Below, piece by piece: positions 1 to 10,618 of a stretch of 64,000 nt of DNA. The notes below the pieces were generated by a model. It worked only from the letters and a program-made list of their open reading frames with translations. It had not been told where the DNA came from and ran no database searches. The translations under genes were made by a program, and so were the position numbers. Each line of letters begins with the position of its first letter. Positions within the stretch are counted from its first letter, which is position 1. The DNA lies in the NCBI RefSeq assembly GCF_009674765.1, contig NZ_WKKF01000002.1:186001-250000 (forward strand). Direction: 5' to 3'. Source of the stretch: Metabacillus idriensis. Lineage in GTDB: Bacteria > Bacillota > Bacilli > Bacillales > Bacillaceae.

Positions 1-1
1 A

Positions 2-970
2 TCAGCAGAAGAGAATACAGTCAGACAAATCGAAGCCATCTCAAACAGCATCTTAAAAGGCAAGTTTGATCAGAGAAATCTGCCGCTTATTTTTGTGCGG
101 ATCCGAAATGAAGATCAAATGAAACGCCTTGCTTCAAAGCTTAAACATCATATCCAGCTGTTAAGCGGATTTGTCTTCCCTAAATTCACATCTGAAAATG
201 GAAGAGGCTATTATGCAGCCCTGCAGGAAATCGCCGTTCTTTACTCTGTCACACTATATGGAATGCCTATTTTAGAGACGAAAGAAATTATTTACAAAGA
301 ATCCAGGATGGCTGAATTGCTTGGCATTAAAGAGATTCTTGATGATTACTATGAACTCGTCCTCAATGTCCGCCTTGGAGGAACAGATTTATCAGGGCTG
401 TTCGGAATCAGAAGAAGCCGGGATACAACGATTTATGATATTTCCGTTATTCGCGACTGCATTACAGACATCATTAATGTGTTCGGCAGATGTGAAAAAG
501 AATATGTCATTTCGGGTCCCGTTTGGGAGTATTTTGGCGGCGGCCAGCGGATTTTAAAGCCTCAAATCAGACAAACGCCTTTTCAGCAGGCATATGGCAC
601 CGAGGGTCTTGAATTCAGAGCGAACCTGATCGACCGTTATGACGACGGCTTAATCCATGAAATCGTCCTTGATAATACGAATGGCCTTGTTGGCAAGACC
701 ATTATACATCCGCTGCATATTAAAATCGTAAATGCACTGAATGCGGTGACAAAAGAAGAATATTTGGATGCGTCGGCCATTCTTGATCAGGCGCAATCTT
801 ACAATGGCGTCATCCGAAGTGAGTTTTCAAATAAAATGAACGAAATCAAACCCCATTACAATTGGGCGCGGAAAATCATCTTGAAATCAAAAATATACGG
901 GGTGTTCCATGAGCAGCAATCATTTATTGACCTTATCAGCGAAACAACAAACGAGCAATTATACATTTGA
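2..970 (+). CDS. HpcH/HpaI-type C-C bond lyase of the Ter biosynthetic module (5' partial)
   Basis: The reading frame is open from the left edge (SAEENTVRQIEAI...), so the gene starts outside the window; the GTG at 95 is internal. About 322 C-terminal residues are visible. The sequence resembles the citrate-lyase/aldolase-like TIM-barrel lyase family that accompanies TerC/TerD genes. It carries an internal VFPKF segment and a conserved-looking stretch with NVRLGGTDLSGLFGIRRSR near the middle. It overlaps the next gene by 62 bp, which implies translational coupling in one operon with two phosphoribosyltransferase-like genes and a HAD phosphatase. From family knowledge this module is predicted to make a nucleoside-like metabolite; the substrate is unknown. 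Confidence 0.8.
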   Translation, partial: SAEENTVRQIEAISNSILKGKFDQRNLPLIFVRIRNEDQMKRLASKLKHHIQLLSGFVFPKFTSENGRGYYAALQEIAVLYSVTLYGMPILETKEIIYKESRMAELLGIKEILDDYYELVLNVRLGGTDLSGLFGIRRSRDTTIYDISVIRDCITDIINVFGRCEKEYVISGPVWEYFGGGQRILKPQIRQTPFQQAYGTEGLEFRANLIDRYDDGLIHEIVLDNTNGLVGKTIIHPLHIKIVNALNAVTKEEYLDASAILDQAQSYNGVIRSEFSNKMNEIKPHYNWARKIILKSKIYGVFHEQQSFIDLISETTNEQLYI

Positions 971-2282
971 TTTATTAGGGAAGCTTTCTGTAGAAATTGA
1001 ACTGACAAGCAATCCGTATCTTCTTCCTTTGGAAAACCTGTTTTCTATGGCAGCACGGATTAATAAAAAACGCGGCTTCTTATTTGTGAGCAAAGTCCTC
1101 GGCAAACATATTCCTGTTAATCCAACGCTTGCTCTTCTTACTGGACAAGCTCTTGCAGCAAGATATATGGAAGTTGTGCATGGTGAAACACATCCTGAAA
1201 GAGATCAGATTTTAGCTTGCTTAAACGGGGAACCGATTCAAAAGAGCGAGTACCGCCATGCTTTGCGCGAACCGGCTCTTTTCATAGGGTTTGCTGAAAC
1301 GGCAACTGCCCTTGGGCATGCAGTCTTTGAAAACTTTGAACATGCTTCTTTTTTTCATACAACAAGGGAAATAGTATCTGGAATGGATTCCATCATCAAT
1401 TTTGAAGAAGAGCACTCTCATGCAACCTCTCACCGCTGTTATGTGGACGAGGGTCTATTTGAAAATGCCAGCCCGATCGTTTTAGTAGATGATGAAGTAA
1501 CTACAGGAAAAACAGCACTGAATATCATAGAATCGATCCAGGCGAAATATCCGCGCCGCGAATATACAGTCGTGTCGATTCTGGATTGGCGCTCAGAAGA
1601 AGACCAGCAGAGATTCAAAGAAACAGAAGAAAGACTTGGTGTTAAAATCCATACAGTTTCTTTAGTAACAGGTCTTATTACAACAACAGGGAACCCGGTA
1701 GCAGAGAATCAGGGTGGAAAAGAAGAAGGATCATCCGTGTCTGAAACAGAGATTAACGAAATCTATTTATCTAGTGAAGATGGCGTAACTCCGTATTCTT
1801 CCAAACTTCTATCTGCTCCCTATTTAACACACACTGGCAGATTCGGTCTTTCAGATCAGGAACAGCTTAGGGTGGATGAGTATTGTCAACATGCAGCAGC
1901 AAGTCTCCTTGAATTCCGCAAGGGAAAGAAAACTCTATGCCTTGGTACAGGGGAATTTATGTATGTGCCGATGAAGACGGCGTCCTTTATGGGAGAGGGG
2001 ATCTTCTATCAATCAACAACCAGAAGTCCGATTCATCCGGTGGACCGTGAAGATTACGCGGTGAAAAGCGCTTATCCTTATACAAACCCGGAAGACGGGG
2101 AGACAGCTAATTACTTTTATAATGCAGAGCAGAATCAATACGACGAAGTTTTCGTCTTTTTTGAACGGTCTGTTTTAGGTGACCATATGCAATCTATGAT
2201 GAAACAGCTGAAAAGCGTTTTTCCTATTATCAATCTCGTTTTTTTCAGTACAAACAAAAAAGGAAGTGCAGCAGATGAATAA
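909..2282 (+). CDS. Phosphoribosyltransferase with TRSP-type C-terminal domain, Ter module
   Basis: This 457-residue protein has a clear PRPP-binding loop, IVLVDDEVTTGKT, at about residues 188-200, the hallmark of type I phosphoribosyltransferases. The C-terminal half (about 290-457) resembles the TRSP domain fused to this family in Ter operons. The ATG at 909 lies inside the preceding gene and the stop overlaps the next start by 8 bp, so the genes are tightly coupled. The expected role is attachment of a ribose-phosphate to an unknown base in the predicted nucleotide-like product. The domain assignment is from memory of the family; the PRPP motif is seen directly. Confidence 0.82.
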   Translation: MSSNHLLTLSAKQQTSNYTFDLLGKLSVEIELTSNPYLLPLENLFSMAARINKKRGFLFVSKVLGKHIPVNPTLALLTGQALAARYMEVVHGETHPERDQILACLNGEPIQKSEYRHALREPALFIGFAETATALGHAVFENFEHASFFHTTREIVSGMDSIINFEEEHSHATSHRCYVDEGLFENASPIVLVDDEVTTGKTALNIIESIQAKYPRREYTVVSILDWRSEEDQQRFKETEERLGVKIHTVSLVTGLITTTGNPVAENQGGKEEGSSVSETEINEIYLSSEDGVTPYSSKLLSAPYLTHTGRFGLSDQEQLRVDEYCQHAAASLLEFRKGKKTLCLGTGEFMYVPMKTASFMGEGIFYQSTTRSPIHPVDREDYAVKSAYPYTNPEDGETANYFYNAEQNQYDEVFVFFERSVLGDHMQSMMKQLKSVFPIINLVFFSTNKKGSAADE

Positions 2283-3393
2283 GGTGAAGCAGCAATTGCC
2301 AAAGCCGGCAGCTATGGGAAGCTATTCGGAGCAGGACGTTATTTTCTTATTAAAGGACCTGAGTCAGGTCAGCCTTGAAAAGTCAACATTAGAAAGAGAA
2401 CAGGCTGTACAAAGCGGAACTCATTATTCAGAAATGCTTCCGATTGAATATAAGCCGACAGATGAATATTTACAGCTTTTTCATCATTCTTTAGATATGT
2501 ACAAACAAAAACTGGCGGTTGCAGTAGGAACAGTGGCTGAGCGCATCCTGCAAGTGAAAGGACGCAGCATCGTTCTTGTATCCCTTGCAAGAGCAGGTAC
2601 GCCAATCGGCATTTTAATGAAAAGATATCTTATGCAAGCTTATAATCTCGATGTTCCTCATTACAGTGTTTCCATCGTCAGAGGACGCGGCATCGATGAA
2701 AATGCAATGAGGTATATTGCTCAAAATCATCCAAATGACCATGTTCAATTTGTGGATGGATGGACTGGAAAAGGGGCTATTACAAGAGAATTGACAGAGG
2801 CGATGGCTGACTTGAACAGCAAATACGAGATGCACATCGATGATTCACTTGCTGTCTTGGCGGATCCAGGCTATTGCACGGAGATTTACGGAACTCGTGA
2901 AGACTTCTTAATTCCAAGTGCCTGCTTGAATTCTACCGTTTCAGGATTAGTGAGCAGAACCGTATTAAATGACCGGTTCATTGGGCCTGATGATTTTCAC
3001 GGAGCGAAATATTATTCGGAACTGATTCCTGAAGATGTGTCGAACCATTTTATTGATGTTGTCGTCTCCGAATTTGCACATGTTGCTGAAGAAATAAGCG
3101 AGCAGCTGGTAAAGCTTGAGGCAGAAGACAAAGAGCCGACTTGGAAAGGCATCCAGGATATTAAACAAATTCAGGATGATTTCAGCATAGAAAATATTCA
3201 TCATGTAAAACCAGGGGTCGGCGAAACAACGCGTGTTCTTTTACGCAGAATCCCTTGGAAAATTCTTGTTAAGGATTTGAACAATAAAGATCTCGAACAC
3301 ATTTTCCTGCTTGCAAAAGAGCGAAACGTACCGGTAATCGAATACAAGAACATGTCATATTCATGCTGCGGCATAATAAAGCCCCTAAACTAG
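2275..3393 (+). CDS. StiP-like/PRTase_1 protein with C-terminal PELOTA-type domain, Ter module
   Basis: The most likely start is ATG 2275, with AGGAAG ending about 8 bases upstream; a GTG at 2266 is also in frame but has no site of its own. The 372-residue product resembles the family annotated as cysteine protease StiP or PRTase_1, with the segment VSLARAGTPIGILMKRYL at roughly residues 100-118. The last ~90 residues (GVGETTRVLLRRIPWKILVK... VPVIEYKNMSYSCCGII) look like the PELOTA RNA-binding domain described for this family. It follows the other phosphoribosyltransferase with an 8-bp overlap. Whether it acts as a transferase, protease or both cannot be judged from sequence. Confidence 0.8.
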   Translation: MNKVKQQLPKPAAMGSYSEQDVIFLLKDLSQVSLEKSTLEREQAVQSGTHYSEMLPIEYKPTDEYLQLFHHSLDMYKQKLAVAVGTVAERILQVKGRSIVLVSLARAGTPIGILMKRYLMQAYNLDVPHYSVSIVRGRGIDENAMRYIAQNHPNDHVQFVDGWTGKGAITRELTEAMADLNSKYEMHIDDSLAVLADPGYCTEIYGTREDFLIPSACLNSTVSGLVSRTVLNDRFIGPDDFHGAKYYSELIPEDVSNHFIDVVVSEFAHVAEEISEQLVKLEAEDKEPTWKGIQDIKQIQDDFSIENIHHVKPGVGETTRVLLRRIPWKILVKDLNNKDLEHIFLLAKERNVPVIEYKNMSYSCCGIIKPLN

Positions 3394-3405
3394 GAGGAAC
3401 AATCT

Positions 3406-4221
3406 GTGATTTTTGCAAGTGATCTGGATCAAACACTCATTTATTCAAGAAGGTCCTTCCGTGAGCCGGTGAGCGAATCTGATATTCGTCTGATCGAAAT
3501 GCTGGATGGTCAGGAAATCTCATTTATGACGAAAAAAGCGATTTCCATGCTTAAGGAGATTGCAGAGCAAATGACCTTTGTTCCCGTTACGACAAGAACA
3601 CCCTCACAATACGGGCGCATCACTGTTTTCCAGGAGGAAATTATCCCGGGATACGCGGTTACGAGCAATGGAGGACATGTGTTCAAGAACGGAAAGCTTG
3701 ACGAGGAATGGAAACAGCATTTAGAAAACCTGATGAAAAATGAGTGCACAAGTTTAGAAGAGGTTTCCCGCAAGTTTCAGGAGATTGCAGCAGACGATTG
3801 GGTTTTAAAACAAAAAAATGCTGAAAATCTTTTTCTATATAATATTATCGACCGCGCCCTCATTCCTGAGGTGCGTCTGCAGGAATTTATCCTATGGCTC
3901 GACCGCCACGGCTGGAAGCACTCTCTGCAGGGCAGAAAGCTCTACTTTGTACCGAAACCGATCAATAAATGGGATGCCGTTGCTTATGTCAAAGAAGCGA
4001 TTGGCGCAAAAACCGTGATTACTGCGGGAGATTCATTGCTTGATCTATGCATGCTTGAAGGGGCAGATCATGCTTTTTCACCTCTGCACGGAGAATTGGG
4101 CGAATCAAATACACGACTAGTAGAAACGATTAAAAGAACGAACAAAAACGGGATTTTTGCATCCGAAGAAATTTTGGAGAACGTATTGGCAAAAGTAAGC
4201 CCGGCACCAGCTGAGTTATAA
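3406..4221 (+). CDS. HAD-superfamily hydrolase, Ter module
   Basis: A 271-residue HAD phosphatase starting at GTG 3406, with AGGAGG eight bases before it. HAD motif I is at residues 6-10 (DLDQT, nucleophile D6 and general acid D8). Motif IV is near residue 206 (ITAGDSLLDLCML). The region between is long enough for a C2-type cap. It lies 12 bp after the PELOTA-domain gene, so it is the last member of the coupled four-gene set. In Ter operons this enzyme is predicted to dephosphorylate the product of the phosphoribosyltransferases; that substrate is an inference. Confidence 0.85.
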   Translation: MIFASDLDQTLIYSRRSFREPVSESDIRLIEMLDGQEISFMTKKAISMLKEIAEQMTFVPVTTRTPSQYGRITVFQEEIIPGYAVTSNGGHVFKNGKLDEEWKQHLENLMKNECTSLEEVSRKFQEIAADDWVLKQKNAENLFLYNIIDRALIPEVRLQEFILWLDRHGWKHSLQGRKLYFVPKPINKWDAVAYVKEAIGAKTVITAGDSLLDLCMLEGADHAFSPLHGELGESNTRLVETIKRTNKNGIFASEEILENVLAKVSPAPAEL

Positions 4222-4237
4222 AATAGAAATATTTACC

Positions 4238-4251
4238 TTGTACTGGTACAA
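4238..4251. promoter_or_regulatory. Perfect dyad TTGTAC-TG-GTACAA, candidate operator
   Basis: A perfect 6-bp inverted repeat with a 2-bp centre lies 16 bases after the HAD gene stop and about 75 bases before the start of a small HTH protein gene. It is followed by an AT-rich stretch that could hold a -10 element. Size and symmetry suit a dimeric repressor site. Binding by the neighbouring HTH protein is a guess from position. Confidence 0.35.
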
Positions 4252-4324
4252 TAATAATAAGGTGTTTCCGATGTCAAATGGCTGAACGATTTGATTTTTT
4301 TTAGATATTATTGGAGTGAACGTA

Positions 4325-4537
4325 TTGGTTACATTAGAAAAGAACCATACAAATTTATTGGATAAAAATATTATGAGTTCCTCACAGGCCTGCCGGGAAT
4401 GGGGGATTGACGATTCAACCCTGCGGAAACGAATCGATCAGTTCCCTAGAGGCACCATTCGGAAATTCGGGAAAACATGGGTTGTAACGAGTGAAGGAAT
4501 GCAGCACGTATTTGGCGAAAAGAGAACAGGCAGATAG
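4325..4537 (+). CDS. Small helix-turn-helix protein between Ter module genes
   Basis: About 70 residues. TTG 4325 is preferred because GGAGTG lies eight bases upstream; the in-frame GTG 4316 overlaps that site. Residues about 15-50 (MSSSQACREWGIDDSTLRKRIDQFPRGTIRKFGKTWVVT) match the helix-turn-helix plus short wing pattern of small excisionase-like or repressor-like DNA-binding proteins, followed by a C-terminal EGMQHVFGEKRTGR. It sits between the HAD gene and yceG, with a dyad upstream. It may be a local regulator of the Ter operon or simply an accessory gene; I do not recognise a named family member. Confidence 0.65.
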   Translation: MVTLEKNHTNLLDKNIMSSSQACREWGIDDSTLRKRIDQFPRGTIRKFGKTWVVTSEGMQHVFGEKRTGR

Positions 4538-4623
4538 CTCTCTTTTCAAAACTTATTTCAATTTCTGTTTAAACGAATCATAAAAATAGATTGCTGGATG
4601 TGACTTTGGGGGAGGGAAGAGAG

Positions 4624-6231
4624 ATGATTCGAACATATCAGCCAGTAGCAGCGGCTAATCTTGAAACAGATTGGCAAGCGCTTCTTTTTAAGCCATTATC
4701 TGAGCGCTCGGGATTTGTTAATACTCCCTCTGAAATGAAAATCCCTCAAATAGCCATTCGCATGCTCGGAACACCTTTAGTGGAAGATGAGTATTTTCAA
4801 ACGCTTTACGATCTCGTTCACAATGACGAGCTTGAGATTCACTTTATCAGTGAAAATCTCGATAAAACCATTCCTCAGGAGAAATTCCAGGCGATTCAGA
4901 ACTTATTGATTCTGCATGGAAAAGAAAAGCTGTCAGTAAACCGGTTTGTGGCTTTTATGGACCGTGATCAGCTGCTTCCAATGCTTGGAAATCCTGAATT
5001 GAACCGCCATTTGAGAGCTTGTGTGATTAAGGTGCTGACTCCCTTTTTCGAAAATCGCAGGGATGAAACAGGAGATTTCAGAAGAGTCATTGTGGATCTT
5101 GTCAAATGGACATGGAATCACTTATATAAAGAGCTTGAAAAAACAGCCAATCAGGATGATAGAATACCGGCGTTTTTCTGGTATGGAAATGCGACGCCAA
5201 GCGAGCAGCACTTCCTTAAGTTCCTCATTCTTTTCGGCTGCGATGTCATCGTTGCGCATCCGGAAGGGACGGATATACTGGCGGATGCAGATCCGGATGA
5301 AGCGATCAGCAAGATCATTCGCTATCCGGGGACTCATCAACTGACAGCGTTTCCAAAAACAAGGCCGGAGCGGACTTCTACTATTGCCTATAAAGCATCG
5401 AAAGAAATCGACCAGGTTCTTCATTCCGATGATTCCATGCTTTATAAGCCGTGGCAATTCAGAAATTATTCTCCTAATGCCATTACGCTGAAAACAACCT
5501 ATGATGAACTTTTTATCCTTATAAAAGAAAGAGCCTTTTTAAGGCCGAATTTTGAAGTCCGGAACAATACAGTAAATATCCCGGCCATCTTTTCAAAAAT
5601 TTTCGGCATGACTAAAAACCGCCGGGCCTACTGGAGCAAAATTCAGGACTTGACTGATTATGAATATGCAGAGGTTATTAAACAATTTCCTTTTACTTGG
5701 GAAGCGAAAGGAAACCCTCACTTTCATTATCAGAATGCACTAGGGGAAAAGCAGGAGCTGCAGGCTGATAAAATGATGAACAGCCACTGGTGGAGATACA
5801 GCAACCTGCCGACTGGCCTGCAGAAGGGAATCGCTGAAGCGATCTCGAGGTATTGTGCGCATCCTAAATTAAAAAAACAAGATCAGGAAAGCTTATATGA
5901 TCTCCAGCTGTATTTGTTTAATCAAGCTATGAATATTCCAAACAGCATGATCAAGCTGATGCAGAATTTCGATTACTCTCAATATGTGCCGCGGATTGTG
6001 CTTTACAATAATGAGAATAACGGCTTCATGACCCGTGCTGATGCAGCTATACTGCTGTTAATGAATGAATTCGGGCTGGATATCGTACTATACAATCCGC
6101 CAGGACATAACGACATTGAAAACTTTGTTGATGAACGATATTTTGACAGTCATTGGCTGGATGAGATGAGCTTTGGAGAAGAATTCCAAGAGCCTTCGCG
6201 CCTGAAAAAATTCATCCGGAAAATGTTCTGA
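4624..6231 (+). CDS. yceG: YceG-family protein, Ter stress operon component
   Basis: The start is ATG 4624, preceded by a purine-rich GGGGGAGGGAAGAGAG; an upstream in-frame TTG at 4591 lacks such a site. The 535-residue product matches the B. subtilis YceG type, known in family databases only as a putative component of the Ter biosynthetic module. No catalytic motif is obvious to me. The protein looks soluble, with no signal peptide or membrane segment. It is followed 26 bp later by telA, the same order as yceG-yceH in B. subtilis. Molecular function is unknown. Confidence 0.85.
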   Translation: MIRTYQPVAAANLETDWQALLFKPLSERSGFVNTPSEMKIPQIAIRMLGTPLVEDEYFQTLYDLVHNDELEIHFISENLDKTIPQEKFQAIQNLLILHGKEKLSVNRFVAFMDRDQLLPMLGNPELNRHLRACVIKVLTPFFENRRDETGDFRRVIVDLVKWTWNHLYKELEKTANQDDRIPAFFWYGNATPSEQHFLKFLILFGCDVIVAHPEGTDILADADPDEAISKIIRYPGTHQLTAFPKTRPERTSTIAYKASKEIDQVLHSDDSMLYKPWQFRNYSPNAITLKTTYDELFILIKERAFLRPNFEVRNNTVNIPAIFSKIFGMTKNRRAYWSKIQDLTDYEYAEVIKQFPFTWEAKGNPHFHYQNALGEKQELQADKMMNSHWWRYSNLPTGLQKGIAEAISRYCAHPKLKKQDQESLYDLQLYLFNQAMNIPNSMIKLMQNFDYSQYVPRIVLYNNENNGFMTRADAAILLLMNEFGLDIVLYNPPGHNDIENFVDERYFDSHWLDEMSFGEEFQEPSRLKKFIRKMF

Positions 6232-6257
6232 TTTTATGATCAAGGGAGGATACCAAT

Positions 6258-7346
6258 ATGTCTCAAGTACCAGGACTCAGTAAAGTGGATCAAATGGAAG
6301 AGGTTCTGCAGGAAGGACCGAACAGTATGAAGGTGCAGCTGCAAAAAGAACCTGAAGTTCAAAAGCTTGCGCAAATGATTGACCACCGCAATCAAGTCGG
6401 TATGCTTGAATATGGAAAAGCACCGGCAGATGAAATTTCCGCTTTTTCAGGAAAAATATTAAATACAATGCAGTCGAGCAGCATGGAAGAGTCGAGCGCT
6501 CTCCTTAAACACCTCGGCAAGATCATGGACCGCTTTGATCCAAAGGATTTTGCAGAGCAAAAAGGGTTTATGAAAAAAATCTTTAACCGCGGCCAGAAAA
6601 TGGTAGAGAAAATCATGTCCAAGTACCAGACAATGGGCGGCGAAATTGATAAAGTGTACATGGAAATCGTTAAATATGAAGATGAAATGAAACGCTCAAC
6701 CAACACACTTGAACAGCTGTATGAACAAAATTTCCAATATTACCTGGAGCTTGAAAAATATATCGTGGCCGGAGATATGAAAGCAGCTGAGCTGAAGCAG
6801 CAGCTTCCTGTTTTAGAAACAAAAGCGGCATCAGGAGATCAGCTTGCACAAATGGAGCTTGATACAATGAAAAATGCGGTAGAAGTACTCGAACAAAGAG
6901 TGTATGACCTGGAGCTTGCTAAACAAGTGGCTTATCAGTCAGCGCCGCAAATTCGTCTCCTGCAGAGAGGAAATACAAAGCTGATTGGAAAAATCAACTC
7001 AGCTTTCGTCACAACTATACCGATCTTTAAAACAGGTCTGATCAACGCCATCGCTGCAAAAAGACAGAAGCTTGTGGCTGATTCTATGAACGAGCTTGAA
7101 AAACGCACAAATGAAATGCTTGTCCGCAACGCTCAAAATATATCAAAGCAAAGTGTTGATATTGCGAGACTTTCAGGAAGTCCCAGCATAAAAATGGAAA
7201 CAATCGAAGAAACCTGGAGTATTATCCTGAAAGGGATGCAGGAAACAAAAGCCATTGAAGATGAGAACAAACAGCTTCGCGAACAAGGCCGTGTCCGGCT
7301 CCAGGAGCTTCAGAATAATTTTAAACAAATCAAAAACAGCCGCTGA
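6258..7346 (+). CDS. yceH: TelA/YceH toxic anion resistance protein
   Basis: A 362-residue, highly charged and mostly helical protein of the TelA family linked to resistance to tellurite and other toxic anions or peptides. It is rich in K, E and Q heptad-like stretches (about residues 130-230 and 310-362), suggesting coiled coils. There is no signal peptide. The ATG is preceded by GGGAGGA at good distance. It is the last gene of the Ter operon, followed at once by an intrinsic terminator. The mechanism of protection is not established. Confidence 0.9.
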   Translation: MSQVPGLSKVDQMEEVLQEGPNSMKVQLQKEPEVQKLAQMIDHRNQVGMLEYGKAPADEISAFSGKILNTMQSSSMEESSALLKHLGKIMDRFDPKDFAEQKGFMKKIFNRGQKMVEKIMSKYQTMGGEIDKVYMEIVKYEDEMKRSTNTLEQLYEQNFQYYLELEKYIVAGDMKAAELKQQLPVLETKAASGDQLAQMELDTMKNAVEVLEQRVYDLELAKQVAYQSAPQIRLLQRGNTKLIGKINSAFVTTIPIFKTGLINAIAAKRQKLVADSMNELEKRTNEMLVRNAQNISKQSVDIARLSGSPSIKMETIEETWSIILKGMQETKAIEDENKQLREQGRVRLQELQNNFKQIKNSR

Positions 7347-7372
7347 AACTCGGAAATTCTTCCGGGTTTTTC
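7347..7372 (+). terminator. Intrinsic terminator of the Ter operon
   Basis: The 9-bp stem AACTCGGAA/TTCCGGGTT (one G-T pair), loop of four, then a T run, begins directly after the yceH stop codon. Confidence 0.8.
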
Positions 7373-7393
7373 TATGAAGTTCTAAATTTTAAA

Positions 7394-7612
7394 GGCTCTT
7401 TTCGTAAACTTTGTGGCATTTAGACTAGATGTTTAAAACCATAAGTGGATTGTGGCGGATAAACTTGACTCCTGCGGGAAAATAGAGGGAAATGGGAGAC
7501 CCCGCAGGCAAAGCCGAGGAGGCTCCCAGCCGGACCGCGGAAAGCAAGTTCCCGGAGCGGAAAGCAGCAGACAATATTTATAATCAAAACAACAATCTAT
7601 GCGAATACAGCC
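7394..7612 (+). mobile_element. Family A MITE-like repeat, copy 1
   Basis: A 219-bp copy running from GGCTCTTTTCG to CGAATACAGCC; the ends form an imperfect inverted repeat of about 23 bp. Internally CCTGCGGG pairs with CCCGCAGG, and GGGAG with CTCCC. It lies just behind the Ter operon terminator and fills most of the gap before rpoE. Flanks (ATTTTAAA and AAATTAAT) do not show a convincing target duplication, so this copy may be old. No coding capacity. Confidence 0.75.
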
Positions 7613-7817
7613 AAATTAATAGAAATGATAAAAATTATTCTGATTTATTCCAAGGAAGAAGATTAAGGTAGCATAAAGTGTTAGAATTTGTTTATAATGA
7701 ATGGTATGACTTGAATACATAGGATTCGGGCGGTGCTATCAATCTCACTTCCGAATTTCTTATAGGGTGAAAAAATCACCTTCAATAGATGAACGATTAG
7801 AAAGGGAGTGCCTCACT

Positions 7818-8372
7818 TTGAGTATTTCACAATATTCCAAGGACCAGCTTAAAGAATTATCAATGGTTGAAGTTGCATACGACCTGATGACAGACAAGAA
7901 ACAGCCATATCTTTTTAAAGATTTAGTAAAAGAGATCAGCCAAATTATCGGCCTGACACAAAGCCAGGTTGAAGATAAAATTTCTCAATTCTACACAGAT
8001 TTGAATATCGACGGACGTTATATTTGTGTTGGGGAAAATACTTGGGGACTCCGCAGCTGGTACCCATACGAGCAAATCGAAGAAGAGGTAGTGCCGGTCG
8101 CTAAGCCTAAGAAGAAAAAAGCCAAAAAAGCGGTTGTTGAAGATCTTGAGCTTGAAGATTTCGATGAGGTTGATGAAGAAGAATTAGAATATGATGACAT
8201 CGAAGAGTACGAAGACGATACAGACGATGATCTTGATGATGACGACGATCTGGATGACGATGCAGAAGAAATCGATGAAGTCATTGAAGAAGAAGACTTC
8301 GATATCGAAGAAGAAGAGTTAGATGAAGACCTGGATGAGGACCTTGAAGAAGACGAGGAAGAAGATTTATAA
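7818..8372 (+). CDS. rpoE: RNA polymerase delta subunit
   Basis: A 184-residue delta subunit that displaces nucleic acid from RNA polymerase and aids recycling. TTG 7818 is chosen because AAGGGAG precedes it and the product then begins [10 protein letters not shown], as in known RpoE; a GTG at 7767 would add 17 foreign residues. The N-terminal winged-helix domain (residues 1-90) ends in [23 protein letters not shown] lysine patch ([10 protein letters not shown], about 97-106) follows. The remaining ~75 residues are almost entirely D and E, the usual disordered acidic tail. The next gene is pyrG, as in B. subtilis. Confidence 0.95.
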   Translation: MSISQYSKDQLKELSMVEVAYDLMTDKKQPYLFKDLVKEISQIIGLTQSQVEDKISQFYTDLNIDGRYICVGENTWGLRSWYPYEQIEEEVVPVAKPKKKKAKKAVVEDLELEDFDEVDEEELEYDDIEEYEDDTDDDLDDDDDLDDDAEEIDEVIEEEDFDIEEEELDEDLDEDLEEDEEEDL

Positions 8373-8453
8373 TCATCTTGACTTTCAGGTATCAACTAGG
8401 TAGAATCTTATTTGGGCTCTTTAAAAGCAATACCTATGGATTCTATATACCAT

Positions 8454-8490
8454 GCTCCCTTTCGTAAAGCGGAAAGGGAGCTTTCTTATT
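8454..8490 (+). terminator. Intrinsic terminator after rpoE
   Basis: Stem GCTCCCTTT/AAAGGGAGC with a ten-base loop, followed by a T-rich run. Confidence 0.85.
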
Positions 8491-8595
8491 TTTACGAAGC
8501 GCGGATGATTTCCGGCTTGCCTTAAATAGACAGCAGGAAGCAGGAGTTACTTGCGCTTTATTGATTTACAGGCGAGAGAAAGTTTGGGCATTCAT

Positions 8596-8713
8596 GTCTA
8601 GCTCCAGCGCCTAGCTCCTCGGTCAGAACGGCTCCGTCAGTAAAGGCAAAAAGCGCCTTTTCTGCCGGATCCTTATCTGCCTGTCGGAGCTGAACAAGGC
8701 GCTTCCGCTTTTC
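8596..8713 (+). repeat. Family B structured repeat, copy 1
   Basis: About 118 bp, from GTCTAGCTCC to TTCCGCTTTTC. Outer arms AGCGCC and GGCGCT pair perfectly and are flanked by AGC/GCT; an inner arm AGCTCC pairs with GGAGCT. It lies between the rpoE terminator and the pyrG leader, in the 449-bp rpoE-pyrG gap. Confidence 0.8.
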
Positions 8714-8750
8714 TTTATAACCCCCCGGACAAATCTTATAAAGTAAAACC

Positions 8751-10426
<1,676 letters not shown>

Positions 10427-10434
10427 TCATGAAA

Positions 10435-10467
10435 AACCCTGACAGCCAAAGCTGTCAGGGTTTTTTG
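10435..10467 (+). terminator. Intrinsic terminator after pyrG
   Basis: Stem ACCCTGACAGC/GCTGTCAGGGT with a short loop, flanked by A run and T run, so it could work in both directions. Confidence 0.9.
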
Positions 10468-10501
10468 TCTGAGTAAAAAGTGGAATCGGCTTTTCTGCGT
10501 T

Positions 10502-10618
10502 GTCCAGCTCCGCCTCCTAACTCCTCGGCCAGAACGGCTCCGTCAGTAATGGCAAAAAGCGCCTTTTCTGCCGGATCCTTATCTGTCTGCCTGCGCTGAA
10601 CAGTCGGCTCCGCTTTTC
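10502..10618 (+). repeat. Family B structured repeat, copy 2
   Basis: About 117 bp abutting the 3' end of ywjG. Its outer stem is short (GCC/GGC) and flanked by AGC/GCT across a TCC-TCC internal loop. The body matches the other copies. Confidence 0.75.

Noticed and set aside
8018-8395. Ser-rich minus-strand frame opposite rpoE
   Set aside because: It mirrors the Asp/Glu codons of the delta-subunit tail and has no start signal.
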